Source of the DNA: Gnetum montanum
Lineage: Eukaryota > Streptophyta > Gnetopsida > Gnetales > Gnetaceae
NCBI GenBank assembly: GCA_015680685.1
Contig: MNCI01020297.1
Location: 677,377-741,376, forward strand
Direction of reading: 5' to 3'
Length of the DNA: 64,000 nucleotides
Of the stretch, positions 10,600 through 22,967 are shown piece after piece. A program made the position numbers and the translations under genes. Position 1 is the stretch's first letter; each line of letters begins with the position of its first letter. A model generated the notes under the pieces. The model had not been told where the DNA came from and did not search any database. It saw only the letters and a program-made list of their open reading frames with translations.

Positions 10600-11900
10600 T
10601 TTCATTTATTGTATGTTGACCAATTGTTTCTTGGTTAGGCTCTTAGGTTTGTAGATCAACATGGCCCCAGAAGGAAAGGTTTCATAAATGATATAAGACC
10701 CTTCCCACAATGTTTGAAAATTAGTCCATTGAGGTATGTGTGTGGGGTTCTAGTAAAGGACCTTGTCTCTAGGTTTAAATTTGACTTTCCTTATTCCAAG
10801 ATCATGGCATTATTTGTTGAATTCCTTGTGTACTTAATTTAATGACAAGGCTACCAATCTATTCTCATCTAGCACATTAAGGTTGATTAATATTTCTTTC
10901 TATGCTAGTCTATGGTTAATGTCAAGATCACAAGCTATTGAAAGTGTATGGACCTTGGATTGGATAGGAAGAGTTGGTAATTTTTTGTACACCAGCTCAT
11001 AGGGAGAGTAGCCTATAGGGAGTTTCCATGTGGAGTGATATGTCCAAAGGGGATCATTCAGTTTTACGATCCAATCTCTCCTATATTTGCTAATTGTTTA
11101 GGTTAAGATAGTAATCTTCCTATTTGTAACATTTGCTTGACTAGTAGGGTGCTGTTAGTTTATCTTCAACCCCCAAGTGTTGCATGAGCTTGTGCAAAGT
11201 AGCACCTATAAAATTAGTACCATTGTCCAAAATTAGTGCACATGGCACTCCAAACCCATTTACAACATTTTATTGTACAAATCATGTAGAATTGGAAGAT
11301 GTATAATTGATAATAGCTGTTGCTTCTACACATTTGGTATAATAGTAAACAATGACTATGCCCCAGTTGTTGAAGGGTTCCAATGACTAGATCCACTGTT
11401 GAGGTCCTTCCATCAAGTGATCATCCCACCATATTATTAATAGTGGTCACAAGAATGGACAAATTGGTGAGCATCCCTAAATATTTTTGGCTAGTAATAC
11501 CTTTCCATCAGGATCTTAATGGTTTTGCATTTCCTTGCATAGTGGCCCTCACAAGGACCCTTATGAACATCTTGGAGAACACATAGCTGAGTAGCATCAT
11601 GAACATACCAATAAACCAAGCCATCTATGCACACCTTGTAAAGGTATTCATTGATTTCCATGAAGTGTTTGGCCTAATGAATAAACTATTATTTCTTCCA
11701 AAAGTCCAAGCCTTATGGCATCTCCTAAGTGAGAAGATAAGTGAGGATGTACCTGTACCATTTTGGTTCAGTGGGCACTTGTTCATTTACTACACAAGCA
11801 AAGAGGAGTTCATTAGGAAATTGAACAAAAAGTGGTCTTTCCTCCTTTCTTCTATCCCATCATAATTGAAACAAGAGGTCAGCAATGAAATTTTTGGTTT
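10600..11900 (-). pseudogene. Element B integrase
   Basis: Retroviral integrase relic, read in alternating frames because of frameshifts. The clearest block is GVPCALILDNGTNFIGATLH at about 11190-11250, around the second aspartate of the D,D-35-E core. A block resembling 'KLTAPYSS', the usual run-up to the glutamate, follows. The C-terminal segment (GKSNLNLETRSF, FKHCGKGLISF) at about 10680-10800 corresponds to the fragment kept in element A. The enzyme would join element cDNA to chromosomal DNA; here it is dead. Confidence 0.7.
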
Positions 11901-11939
11901 TCTTTTGATCTACCATCATAAGATCAAACTTCCTTAAGG

Positions 11940-13200
11940 TCACCTATCATTGTAGGACATAGGGGCTCATTATTGTCCTATTCATGAGGAAAATAATGGC
12001 ATTGTGGTCCATGTGCACAAACATCCTATACATAAGCACATAGTACCTAAATTTCTCTAAACCACCATCGTTAGCTCTTTCTCTACTATGTTGTAGTTGA
12101 GCTATGCATCCCCAATGCTTCAACTTGTGTAGTGGATATAGTAAGGATGTTTTTTTATCATCCAACTATGTAAGCATAGCTCCTAATGCATAGTTCAATG
12201 TATCCATCAGGATTTAAAATTATTTAGACTATTTTGATGCTAGTAGAATTAGAGTTTCTACAAGCTTCTTCTTTAGTTGGAATGCCTTTTCACATTCCTT
12301 GGTCCATATGAATGGAGCATCTTTCTTTATGAGATTAACCAATAGTTTAGTGATTTTAGAGAAATTCACTATGAATCACAAATAGGAACTTGTTTGTCTA
12401 AGGAATGATTAGACATCTTTAATAGTTTCTACTTGATAGGTTATTCCTTGGATGATCCTAATCTTCTTAGGGTCCACATCGAAATTCTATGCCCATGCAC
12501 AATACCTTCCTAGACCATCATTTTTCTTTTCTATTAAATAAGTTGAAGATTAGTCTCCCTAAACCTTTTAAGCACTCACTAAAGGTAGTCTAGGACTTGC
12601 TTAAATGTAGTGCCATAGGTGAAAAATTCATACATGAAGACTTCCATCTCGCTACTAATCTACTACTAAAAAATGCTTAGGACCAAGCATTGGAAAGTCA
12701 TAGTGGAATTACATAGACTAAAGGGCATCTTATGAAATGAAAAAGTTCCCTAAGGACTTGAGAATGTTGTTTTGGCTTGATTCTCAAGTGTAATCTAAAT
12801 CTGGTTATAGGCATAATAACCATCCAAAAAGTTGTAATAGTAATGCCTAGAAATAGTGTTAACATCTAGCCCACAAATGGCAATGGGAAATTATCTTTGA
12901 ACATTTCCATGTTCAATAGCTTAAAATCAATACAAATCCACCACTTACCACCTTTCTATGACATCATTACAAGTGGTATAACCCACTCACTATCCATAAT
13001 TGTATAGATAAATCCCACCTTGAAGAGTTGTTCAATTTTCTCATTGATGATCTACTTCAATTTGGGGTTCAATGGTTGCTGCAACTACCTCTTTGGGCTC
13101 ATGGTTGTATCGATATAGTTTCAATTCTAGCATATTTGAAGATTAATCTTTATAAGTTTAGGATATGAGTAAACAAAGGTTGTTGACCACCTTCAATAGC
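11940..13200 (-). pseudogene. Element B reverse transcriptase and RNase H
   Basis: RT relic at about 13170-12420. The catalytic block reads VFMYEFFTYG (about 12620-12650) where A has VFIDDFSTYG, so the YxDD-type pair is lost. RT closes with FDVDPKKIRIIQGI near 12460-12500. RNase H follows: KECEKAFQLKKKLVETLILL near 12250-12310, and GGLEKFRYYVLMYRMF..MDHNAI at about 11990-12090, the 'Y...E.E...V......HYL.G..F.V.TDH' pattern. There are many stops and at least two frameshifts. Confidence 0.75.
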
Positions 13201-13208
13201 ATCCTTTT

Positions 13209-14140
13209 CTACTTAGGAGCAAGGTTGCCATTGATTATTACTACCTTACCATCTTTTAGAAATGCATATTCCATGTTGATGGGTAGAGTTTTCAACTTTA
13301 AGGGCTCTTGTTTAAAATTTTTAGGGATTCCAAACTCTTCCCAATTGATATTATCAAGTTCATTATTGAATAATTGGTGATGAACTTGCTCTAGTTCATC
13401 CATGCCTTCAACATTGGCATAAGTTAGGCTCTTAGTAGGTTCCATGTAATGTGTGCTACTTTTAGAATTAGCTCTTAGCCACTGGGATCATCCTATTTTA
13501 TGGTTGTTACATATAGGCATTTTTGAATTTCAAATTCATCTACACACTAACTACATGCTTTGATTGATGTACTTTTGATAGACCAAGGTTTCTATACATA
13601 ATTACACTTGGTATCACTATACACGATTCATGGAACTCTCTTCTTCTTGATCTTTTCAAATGCATTTTCCTTGGAAATATCTAGGAAAAGATTTCTAATG
13701 TCCATTCGCACATCAAAAAAGCTTAACCAATCCCTTGCCATCATGATTGAGAAGTGCACCTTGCAATTATCAATCTTGATCATCAAAAAATCAATAGGAT
13801 ACGATCACCCATAGATAGTGTTCACAATGTCCTCCACTAATTCTAAAGGAATAGTGATGGACTAATCTCCTAATTTTAAATAGATGTTATTCTTCTTGAG
13901 AGGAGGTAGGTTCCATGCTTTGTACATTTCATGGAAGATTAGGTTGACACCAAAACTTGAATCAAGAAGAGCCTTGCATGGCTCATTTTCAACAATCTAT
14001 AAATAGATTAGAGGATTGCTAAGATCAACCCTTTTCCTAGGAAGGTTATCAACCTTGATCCAATTAGATATAGTGTGGGTTAACATAACTATGTAGATCT
14101 TGGAAGGTGTTTGATTTAAAGGGCTCTCAAAAGGAATGGA
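13209..14140 (-). pseudogene. Element B protease and protease-RT linker
   Basis: Reads ILDSSFGVNLIFHEMYKAWN at about 13895-13960, matching the A protease active-site block. NLPPLKKNNIYLKLGD, SYPIDFLMIKIDN and IMMARDWLS follow. Below it, 13209-13445 stays open and reads MEPTKSLTYANVEGMDELEQ, matching A's MEPTEGLTYTYINSIDALEQ (4918-4977). The order is the same as in A. Confidence 0.65.
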
Positions 14141-14149
14141 TGTAGAGGA

Positions 14150-16560
14150 TGAAGGAGACCTAGGATGACCAGCCACATGAGTCAGTGAAGGCTTTGTAGG
14201 ACTATCAGTTTGAAAGAATGGTCTTTTATAGGATCTAGTTTTTGAATCACATAGCTAAGAAACAAATTGTAAGTTAATTTCCCTAGTAGCATTATGTTGT
14301 TATGGCTATGCAATAATTTTTCCCTACATGGATGGAGCAAGTGATAATTGGGTGAAGGGTGAAGGGACATGTGCTAAAGGATGAGAAGGATGATAAGGAT
14401 ATGGAGATTCCCCTCTAGAAGATGGAGAGTAAATTTTGTAGTACTTGAGAGGGTAGTAGTAATGTTGGAAGGAAGTGTGATTGGAAGAGTCATGTGGAGA
14501 CATGGGTTACTAAACATAGTATCCATATGGATCGAACTTTCTATAAGGGTACTGTTGCCTTAGTGGTGGCATCCCCCATTAATGTGGGTGTTTCCAGTGA
14601 TGGTACTGCTTATATGGTTCTAGTGGAGCTCCACTTAGATAATAAGCTTGTTGTTGCTAGTGGAACTACCTTAGATTGTCTTGAGGATAAGGCAACATTT
14701 TGGGTGCTTACCTTTGTGCTAATTTAGGATTCAAAGCATACATCCTAGATTCCTATAAGTGTGACACAATATGGCAACATCCCTTGGGATGTTCATATTG
14801 GTAGATGTCGCATCCATCATCACCATCTGATTTTGACTCCACAACCTTTAATACTATAGTAGCTTTACCCTTACCCCTTTGGTAGACACGTTCAGCTTTC
14901 TTTCTTCTCATGCAATCATGATTACTACCTTGATCTTTGGATTCTTATGTAATTTTTAGAATAGTTTGAAATTTTTTATTCAAAAATTCCCATATTTTGT
15001 CAACCTTAGCCAAAATTTTAAACACATATTTTTGAATTGGCAATGTTTTTTGCTGCACCACTTCATCAATTTGTGTCTCCCCCTCACTATTATACAATCG
15101 AACCTCCCTTTTTCTAATGGAAGGGTCTTGGTTATACTTCACATCACTTTCCTATTTTCTCAACTCACCATATTCTTTTATAACCTATTTAATCAGCCTT
15201 TGAATCTGATGGGCTCTTAGTTCTGATATTCTCCTTTGGGCATAAACCCCAAGAGTTCTCCTCATTTTTAATCAAAATTCATTTATGATATGGAGAAGCT
15301 ACTCTCATTGAGAATAACCATGGCCAGGATATCTATGCCAAAGGGAATAATACCTACCCATGGTTATGTCCAAGTGTTCATGCATTCCTTGTCATCAACC
15401 TTGGATTTACTTTCTCAAATTGGACACTCTAAAGTACATCTAATATTTGTCATTGAATAGCTCAAGCATCATATTCTATCTACAAATTGATTCTTGCTCC
15501 AAGGAGCAATACCAACTTTTAGCTTCTTTTGTGAGTATCCTAGGAAATAGATTAAGTTTTTTCCAATTGTTTTCTATGTTATACAAGGAAAAGGCATTGT
15601 AAAAGGCTTAAATATGGATGTATAGATTTGAGTTATATCCCCCTTCAAATCTGAAGATATTATTCATATCCAACCTCTTGATTCTGCTATCTTTCACATG
15701 CTTGGTTGGAATTCTAACTACCTTTGTGATGTTTAACATGCTTCAAGTTACCATCAAAGGTTCATCATTGTCATGATTTCGATGACTCCTATGATACCTT
15801 CTACTACCCCATTGTTCATGGTCGGGCCTATGATCATTGTCCTATTGTTCACCTCCATCACAATTTCATCTCTTGCAGTCTCAATAAGATTTATAGGAGG
15901 AAGAAGAAGATGCAAATGAAGAAGATGAAGAGGGAGAAGGGCTTCCACCACCACAGTATCTACCACCTCCTCTCTGTGTGTCACACCCACAATCATTTGG
16001 TTTATCATCATCTCGATGCTTGCTCAAGCCCCTACCTTAACTCCCACTTCTACCTGAACTAGGATTGTTGATAGTGGACTATAAGTGTGGGTTCAAGCCC
16101 CCTTCACTAGTGTTAAGGAGTGGAGAATCATCATGTTGAGAATCCCTAAATGGAGGATCCTCCTTATTATTTTTGTTCAATAGGAACAAGGAATTAGTGA
16201 ACTATTTCCCCTTCATAGCTTTATGGCTCTTCTCCTTATGCTAATCTTGTTTGCATTATGTTTTCATGGGATGGTAGTTTTGATAGTCATGGTCTTGCAT
16301 AATGTATTCATCATGGAGATCTTGGATGCTCAAGATCTTAAGAGTTTAGAGTAGCATCCCAGGAATAGATTAGTCAGGAGGCAACACAACATTACCCTCC
16401 ATATGTCTTTACCATAGCTATTAATCCTAATGTAAGATGAAGGTGAAATTATGTACAAAGTCATCTAGATGAGTGTACATCATTTTGAATTCTTAGGGCA
16501 CTAGTGGTTTTGATTCATCATGCCTACAAGAAGAAGACATTTTAGATTAAAAGAAAACTT
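14150..16560 (-). pseudogene. Element B gag
   Basis: Gag relic reading leftward. LDMNNIFRFEGGYNSN (about 15640-15690), KEAKSWYCSLEQ, MLELFNDKY and GRYYSLWHRYPGHGYSQ align with Gag of A, D and G. The knuckle CDIYQYEHPKGC at 14777-14812 has the family's CX2CX3HX3C spacing but the second cysteine is a tyrosine. The N-terminal part (15754-16011) is a His/Asp/Met-rich low-complexity segment. Stops throughout. Confidence 0.75.
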
Positions 16561-16681
16561 TAGTGTGTGTTAATTAAAATTATGATTTTTAGGTTTTGAA
16601 TGATTGGAACATAAGGGTTCATTCCAATGATCTCAAATAATATTCATTGAGTCATTGATAGGGTATGTATCAAACTACAAG

Positions 16682-16699
16682 TCCTTGGCAATGACACTA
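16682..16699 (-). other. Element B primer binding site
   Basis: On the minus strand TAGTGTCATTGCCAAGGA, a decayed form of the tRNA-Asp-complementary TGGCGCCGTTGCCGGGGA. It sits one base from the LTR end at 16701. Confidence 0.7.
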
Positions 16700-16700
16700 A

Positions 16701-17230
16701 TGATGAGTGGTGAATAGACCCTATGCCCAACCATACAAATCACAAAGCATTCATGTGTGATGTGGTCAAATTTCATGGACTTATAAACCTCTAAGTACAC
16801 TGGTCTCTAGGAAGTGAAACCAACCACTACAATCATTGTCTTCCCAAATACACTTGTGAAACACATAGGGATGATTTTTGTCATTTTTTATGTTTTATAT
16901 TCTAAGTTTCCTAAGAATAAAGAATAGATAATTAAAGATATTTAATTTCTAATTTAATCTAACTAGTTAATATTTAACTAATCCTAGCATAAGCATCTTT
17001 TCTCTCTTTTTGTACACATCCTAAACACATTTAATGCTACTAGGTTACCAAATGTTAAAAATTATTAGGACTACCAAGAACCAAGTGTATGCTAGATTAA
17101 TAAGAAATAAAACTATGAAGTAAATTAATTCCTATCATAAATATTCTCTGCAAATAATATAGAAACTAAGAAGCAAGTTTGGGAAATAAAGGAGATATAA
17201 GAAATAAATTTCCTAACTTTTTCTAAGAAG
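16701..17230 (-). repeat. Element B 5' LTR, R/U5 side only clearly visible
   Basis: It begins on the plus strand with TGATGAGTGGTGAATAG, the complement of the family's LTR end. It continues with the shared text around 'gtacacatcctaaacac' and 'gctactaggttaccaa'. Similarity to the C and G LTRs fades near 17200-17260, so the U3 end is lost or unrecognisable. Confidence 0.65.
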
Positions 17231-18369
17231 AAGATTCTGGAAGGATGGGAGCAAATGTTTAAATGAAATTTTGCATAAATTTAACTTAAAATTATCACAT
17301 GGATTCTAATAAGTATTTTTAATTTCATGAATTAAAAAGAAGTATTATATTATTACTTAAGTAATAAAATTTTATTGTTAAAATACTTTATTAAATTTTA
17401 TTATATAGATCTTTTATATATTTAATGATTCAATGTAGAGATCAAATTATATTTTAAAGTTTATCTTCTATCAATTATTATTTCTTTATAAATATTTGAC
17501 TCTACATATTTAATTCTGTATTATGCACATATGATGATATAACCATAATACCCTCATACCAAACCTAGGCTTGAATGATACTACTTCCAAAATCATACAA
17601 ACATCAAAGTATAAATGCTAACTATACATGATACATACTATTGATTAGCATAGTTAATGCAAAAGCCATCATAATAACTTAAAATTACCTAGCAAGTGCA
17701 CATGAAACATACCCATAACTCAATGCATCATATGTTATTATTAGCTCATTAGTCATCTAGCTTGCTATGCACATCCTTAAAATAACATATATACCAATGT
17801 CATGCATGAACACAAAGACTTAGCTCATCAACTATACATACCAGATATATAGCCAAAAAACAAACATGTATAAATACCTAGCTTCCATCCTTCCCATTAG
17901 TCCTAGTGGGTTCCTACGAATCTAGCTACATCACTTGCAAAATATACACATAACATAAACTAATTGGAAAGCCTTTAAATTTTTCCTAGTAGATTTCTAA
18001 CAAGCATTACACTAGAAAAAAGAATGGAGAAAGAGAACATCTTACATTGAATTTTAGTACCACATGTACTCTAAGCACTACATGCATACAAATCATCACA
18101 TCATAGACATACACGTAGTGCATACATGGTAGCCATGCTTAAACATCACATATGAAAAATCATATGACAACTAGTGTCTCATAACAATCATACAAACTGA
18201 TACATGGCAACCATACCTATAGTAGTCACATGCATGAAGCCAAGTCATATACAAAGATCCACTACTGAGCCTCAAGTCATTCCACATGATTATGACATCA
18301 CATGAGCCAATAAAGATCCACTACAAAGCCTTAGGTCTTACTATTCTAGATTATTATAAGATCACAACA
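17231..18369. other. Unclassified AT-rich stretch
   Basis: No coding signal and no paired repeat that I can see. The part 17530-18360 is rich in CATA/TACA words and could be a decayed LTR or U3, but I found no partner copy in the window. Confidence 0.3.
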
Positions 18370-18497
18370 TATATAGATACTTGAGTTAGAAGCTCTATGT
18401 CATGGTTTCACTTCTAGTGGGCAATGCTTAGTTAGATAAAATTCTAATTGAGCTATATGTCTCGGTGTGTATCTAATTTTAAGTTATTTTGGATTCC
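18370..18497 (+). repeat. tRNA-derived SINE relic, 5'-truncated
   Basis: Matches the SINE copies at 46974-50375: 'cttgagttagaagctctatg', then a degenerate box B region, 'gtgggcaatgcttagtta', 'agctatatgtctcggtgtgt', ending near 'ttttggattccac'. The box A part is missing. Confidence 0.5.
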
Positions 18498-19265
18498 ACT
18501 TATTTCAAAATTTTTCTTATAGAAATTTTTTTAGTTTATAACTTGGTACTAACTAATAGAATTGAATTTGTGACCTAGGGTTACCAAGCAAAGACTTCTA
18601 CCATGAATAATACGTCATTGTATTTTTGAAAAATCAAATGATTATTAGTTAAGAAGATGGATCCTACACTACCAACATTTACATCAATTTAAACATCTAT
18701 TTTTGAACTTAAAAATAGAAATATAAAGATTACATCACTTTCATTATTTAAGGTAGTAATCGAAAGTCATGAAAAAATATCATCTAAAAGATTACTAGAT
18801 AATAGTGACACATATTGCACATCACCATTACTTTGGTGCTTAATATTAATATTATATTGATAATCTTTACTCTCAACTGTGGCCTATTTGATAAAATTAG
18901 TTTTGATCTTTGAGTTAACATTATTTTTTCCAAATAAGGATATATTTTTCTTATAAGCTATTTATCTAAAATTATTAGTACTTTCTATAGTACAAGTAAA
19001 AACATTTGTAGAAACTTATATCTTCTTTCATTTCTTTATTCCTATTTGATCATTCTTATTATTGATATTAACTTTATTTTTTATATCTTTAGCTTCAAAT
19101 TAGTTCCTCTACTCTCAACTTTAACATGTTTTTTTCTTTTCCACAACATCTATTATTTTTATAAAAAAGGGATAATCTTTAATTAAATGTTCTTTACTAT
19201 GAAAAAAGTTACACATATTAGGAAGATTATAATATGTAGTTGACAGAATACAGGCCTTAAATTAA
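18498..19265. other. Unclassified AT-rich stretch
   Basis: Contains a minus-strand tRNA-like piece at about 18547-18610 (complement with a weak box B 'caaattcaattcta'), otherwise nothing recognisable. The end (19256-19260, CTTAA) may be the left target-site repeat of element F. Confidence 0.3.
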
Positions 19266-19770
19266 TGTCCCCATTTTGAAATGGTGTTGTTGCATAGCAA
19301 AGATGATGCCTCTTCATAATAAGTGTTATTGTTATCATAACAAGACTTGAAAGGACGTGTTGTAATTGAGACCCAAAAGGATCCATTGTAATAATGGATG
19401 TGTCTCTTAAAGTAACATTTAGAGATTTAACCTAAGATGTTTATACCTAAGCTTAGAGGTCATGCTAGCATAGAGTGGAAAAGTAGGTAAAGGTGAGTCA
19501 TGGGTGTTGGGTGAAATGGGATAAGAAGAGGACTAAGCATTCCTTTTGGCCAGTTGTTGGTTAGTGCTAAATTTCCTCTAAGGGGATAGATGTCGAAGGA
19601 AGAAAACCCCAAGGAATACTCTCAAAGATGATCTAAATACTCCATTCCATATTAATAAATCATTCTATTCTCTTTTTCTTCTACATTTTTCCTGTTATTT
19701 CCTTTACACATAATGTCTAATATAATGTATAATTTACATTTCTCATGACATCTGGCAATGGGATGTCACA
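19266..19770 (+). repeat. Element F 5' LTR
   Basis: Starts TGTCCCCATTTTGAAATGG and ends GGGATGTCACA. The same text recurs at 22968-23487, including 'tttatacctaagcttagagg' and a run 'ttcttctacatttttcctgt'. Confidence 0.85.
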
Positions 19771-19771
19771 A

Positions 19772-19784
19772 TTGGTAATAAAGC
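19772..19784 (+). other. Element F primer binding site (tRNA-iMet type)
   Basis: TTGGTAATAAAGC directly after the LTR compares with TTGGTATCAGAGC, the common initiator-Met primer site of plant LTR elements. Confidence 0.7.
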
Positions 19785-22700
19785 TAGGTTTCGGTCCTAG
19801 GACTTATGGGTTATGGATCCACCATGCTTCTACTACATCACAATTGCTATTAAAGAAAACCATGATCCAAGGCCCATTTAGAATCATGGACCAACTACAA
19901 CATGAGCCTGATGATGAACCATGAACCCATGACACATGGAAAGTAATTGATCATCACCAAATGCACCATATGTTTGAGATGTAACCAAAAGATACATTTC
20001 CATTGATTTCATGAACAATGGATCAAGCATCTATAAAAGATAGATTCCACCAACCAAAAAAATTTGTTCATGGATATCACTAGCTAATTAAGATCTGATT
20101 ATGCCTCATCAAGATTTATTAATTTCAAGAGATGTTGGTAAGATAAGGATACATTGATCTAGCTAACTCTTACCCCTATTAATATTATAAATATTAACTG
20201 ATTAAGATCATTGTTAAATTTCTCCAAATATGTTAGTAACCATGACTTGAATTGATCTTGTTTTGTTGAATTTATTTTCCTAAGAACTTACACTTGTAAC
20301 TTGGCATTATTCACGATACTAAGACTTAGGTATTGATTATATAAGGGAGTCAACTCATCCATAAGATTGTCTGATCATCATAGGAAAACCAATACTTAGT
20401 AAATGAATTTGTCATAATTTTCTCATGAGTACCTCATTAGTGTAGAATCATGATTTGAAAAAACAACCCTTTATCATACTTGTCAATTTATAAGATCAAA
20501 GTATCATCTTCATGTTTAGAGATTGGTATATCATCTAGAAGCAACTGAGAGCCATTTATAAGTCATCATGTCATCCATACATGAACCTAGTAAAGTCGTT
20601 TTGGTAGAATAAGTTAGTTGGACCTTTCAAAATATTGAAAAATTTAAATTCATTATTGAATCTAAGACTATGTCCAATGGATAATACTCATCAAGATAAT
20701 TCCAACAATATAAATTTCATCTCAATCAAACTTACAATTTGAAAGATATCACTATTTTAAATTTCTCGTTATGTATGCATTAAAAAATTATTAAACTATT
20801 ATTTTAATAATAGGAAAAAAGGGAAGGTGGAGGTCATGGCTTCAAAGCCAACCCTTAATTTATTAAAAAAAAGAGTTTGGTTCATTGGTAGCATATGAAA
20901 GTATAATTTCATAATTAAGCATGATCGTCCTAGAGTAGTACTAGGATGAGTGACTGCTTGATAAGTCTCGTTTTTTTCACTAATGGTTCTAAATATAAAA
21001 AGCCATGATTTTTAATTTTGGAAAACTTTTTCAGTGAATGAAGAGTTATTTCCTAAAAATTTTGATCTTCTAGACACAATCGTAAAATCAAATTCACCCT
21101 ATGAAACCTGAAAAATTAATTTTCATCTTGTGCCCAATATAGTGCCTTAAGACCCTCAAAAACTTAATTTTAGCATAACTCAAGTATACAATGTTCTTTT
21201 TCAACATATGAATAGTCATTTTTAAAAATTTTCACCCTTCTAAACTCAATGGTGGATTTAGATTTATCATCTGGGTACCTGATAATTTGATGATATCATC
21301 AACCATGTCTTAAAAAGTCATAATTTAAACTAGCTAACTATGCCTATCAATTTAATCGTCAAAACTTATAAATTTAACCTATAAAACCATCTTGGATCTT
21401 AAGACTAAGGGTTATCCTATGTAGATAGACAATCTTAGTGTCCTAAAACTCTAGTTTGTCATTAGTACACTACAAGAGTCAATGTTCTTAAAGGGGGTAG
21501 AAAGATTGTTAAGAATTAGATAATGTAGTAAATTAGTTAATTAGTTGTAGTATTAGTTTATTTGATGAAACAAAATGGTCAAGAAGATGTATATCAATTC
21601 ATTTTACAACCAAATCATATGGAAGAATAACAAGGAGAGCCATAATCTCATTTCCACAATGTGCATGATACCCATGAAGAGAAATGATCGAGAAGGAAAT
21701 CTAAGAATGAGAATGAAAGTTGCAACATACAATGTGCTTAAAATATTACTAGTGAGTAAGAAAAAACATTTTCTATGTCCACCATGGGCCTTGGATTTGC
21801 ATGAAGATCAATACCTATGCATATTAGTAGAGTTACAAGATTTCAAAAAAATCACATAGCCTTGGTAGTGATTCTAAAAGTCAACTATCAAGGAGATGTC
21901 TATGTGTAGTCAACACATATTTGATTGGTAAATCAACATGTCTAGATGTTAGACTATATCAAGAGGCATACTTGATTAAGAAAATAGATCAAAGTTTGAA
22001 GAATATATTATTTCTTAAATATACTGATCCAGTGCTAATTGTCCTTTGTGGATACTTCAATGCAAAATTTGGAAAGTAGTGTTTATCAATTCTTAAAATG
22101 CATGTGTAAAGGAATCCTTAGAAGATAACCCTAATTTGAAGAAGATGTTTCCATCAATTCAACATGTAATTCCATTAGACAGTGCATATTCCACTTACTT
22201 CAAATCTTTAGTAGATAAATTAGATTCTTGAATTCAAGAATAGATGATGTCAATGGATAGTACTCATCAAGAACCATAGTTTACCAATTACTTTATTATG
22301 ATTAATGAGGATGAGTCAACAAAAATCTTCATTGATACCTTAGATTATATTTAATACAATGTCTGATTCTTTCAAGTTATCAAGTAACTAGAGTTAATTT
22401 CTAAAGAAGAATATGAGAAGAATCAAGATCAAGCCTTTCCATCCAAGACAAGACCATCCAATCATATACCACTTCTAGCAAAACTGTAGCTATTTCCACT
22501 AATTCATAAGGTTGATCAAGGTAAGAAAGTATCTCATCCTTACTTTTATTTATAATCTTATTATTTTCTTCATTGTTTAATTTATATTTTAATTAGATAA
22601 GTAAAATATATAAGGTAATGGAAGTTGGAAAAAAAGGATTTTCCCTACCCTCACCTAGGTAACTAGATGCAAGTTGCACTTTTGTGATCCTAGTTAGGAT

Positions 22701-22949
22701 TGGTGATTGGTGGTTGGTAGATCTTTAATTCATCTCTTGTAATTATCTTAGAAAATGAGGTAAGTATTAATAAAATAATATTTAATACTTATATATATTC
22801 CTTTCACATATATTTTGTTTACAGAATAAGTAAGAAACAACTTCAATTTCAAAGGAGAAATCAAATTATTAGAGCATAGGAGCATAACAAAAGCATTGGA
22901 GTTAGAAAAAGATAGTGAATGTGGACTCATTTGAGGAAGAATGAAACCT
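19785..22949 (+). other. Element F internal region
   Basis: No gag, protease, RT or integrase motif in any frame. The longest open stretch on the sense strand (21575-21859, 94 codons) has no recognisable domain. Lengthy and non-coding, apart from the 5S-like piece. Confidence 0.5.
20896..20977 (+). pseudogene. 5S rRNA-derived segment inside element F
   Basis: Resembles the 3' two-thirds of plant 5S rRNA. AATTAAGCATGATCG stands for the box A text GTTAAGCGTGCTTGGG. AGAGTAGTACTAGGATG (20932-20948) is an exact match across the intermediate element and start of box C. GAGTGACTGCTTGATAAGTC and TCGTTTT follow, in place of GGGTGACCTCCTGGGAAGTCCTCGTGTT. The first third of the gene is unrecognisable. 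It could be a 5S pseudogene, a 5S-derived SINE or a relic of a 5S-carrying TRIM such as Cassandra; I saw no LTR pair around it to decide. Confidence 0.7.
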
Positions 22950-22958
22950 AAGGGGGGT
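22950..22958 (+). other. Element F polypurine tract
   Basis: AAGGGGGGT lies about ten bases before the right LTR's TGTCCCC. Confidence 0.55.
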
Positions 22959-22967
22959 ATATTATAA

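Larger units (their letters stand above)
9560..17230 (-). mobile_element. Element B: Athila-like Ty3/gypsy element, minus strand
   Basis: Reading leftward from 17230: 5' LTR remnant, Asp-type primer site, gag, protease, RT, RNase H, integrase, conserved post-pol motif, 3' non-coding region. All domains line up with element A, and B keeps the RNase H and integrase that A has lost. The 3' LTR is not present; the element is cut off near 9560 where element E sequence begins, so either E inserted into B or B was truncated. Every domain carries stops. Confidence 0.85.

Noticed and set aside
15880-16010. GA-rich repeat near the element B gag start as a microsatellite or regulatory tract
   Set aside because: It encodes the low-complexity N-terminal part of gag on the minus strand; similar His/Asp-rich starts occur in A and G.
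20881-20980. A functional 5S rRNA gene
   Set aside because: The first third is missing and several conserved bases differ; no tandem array.
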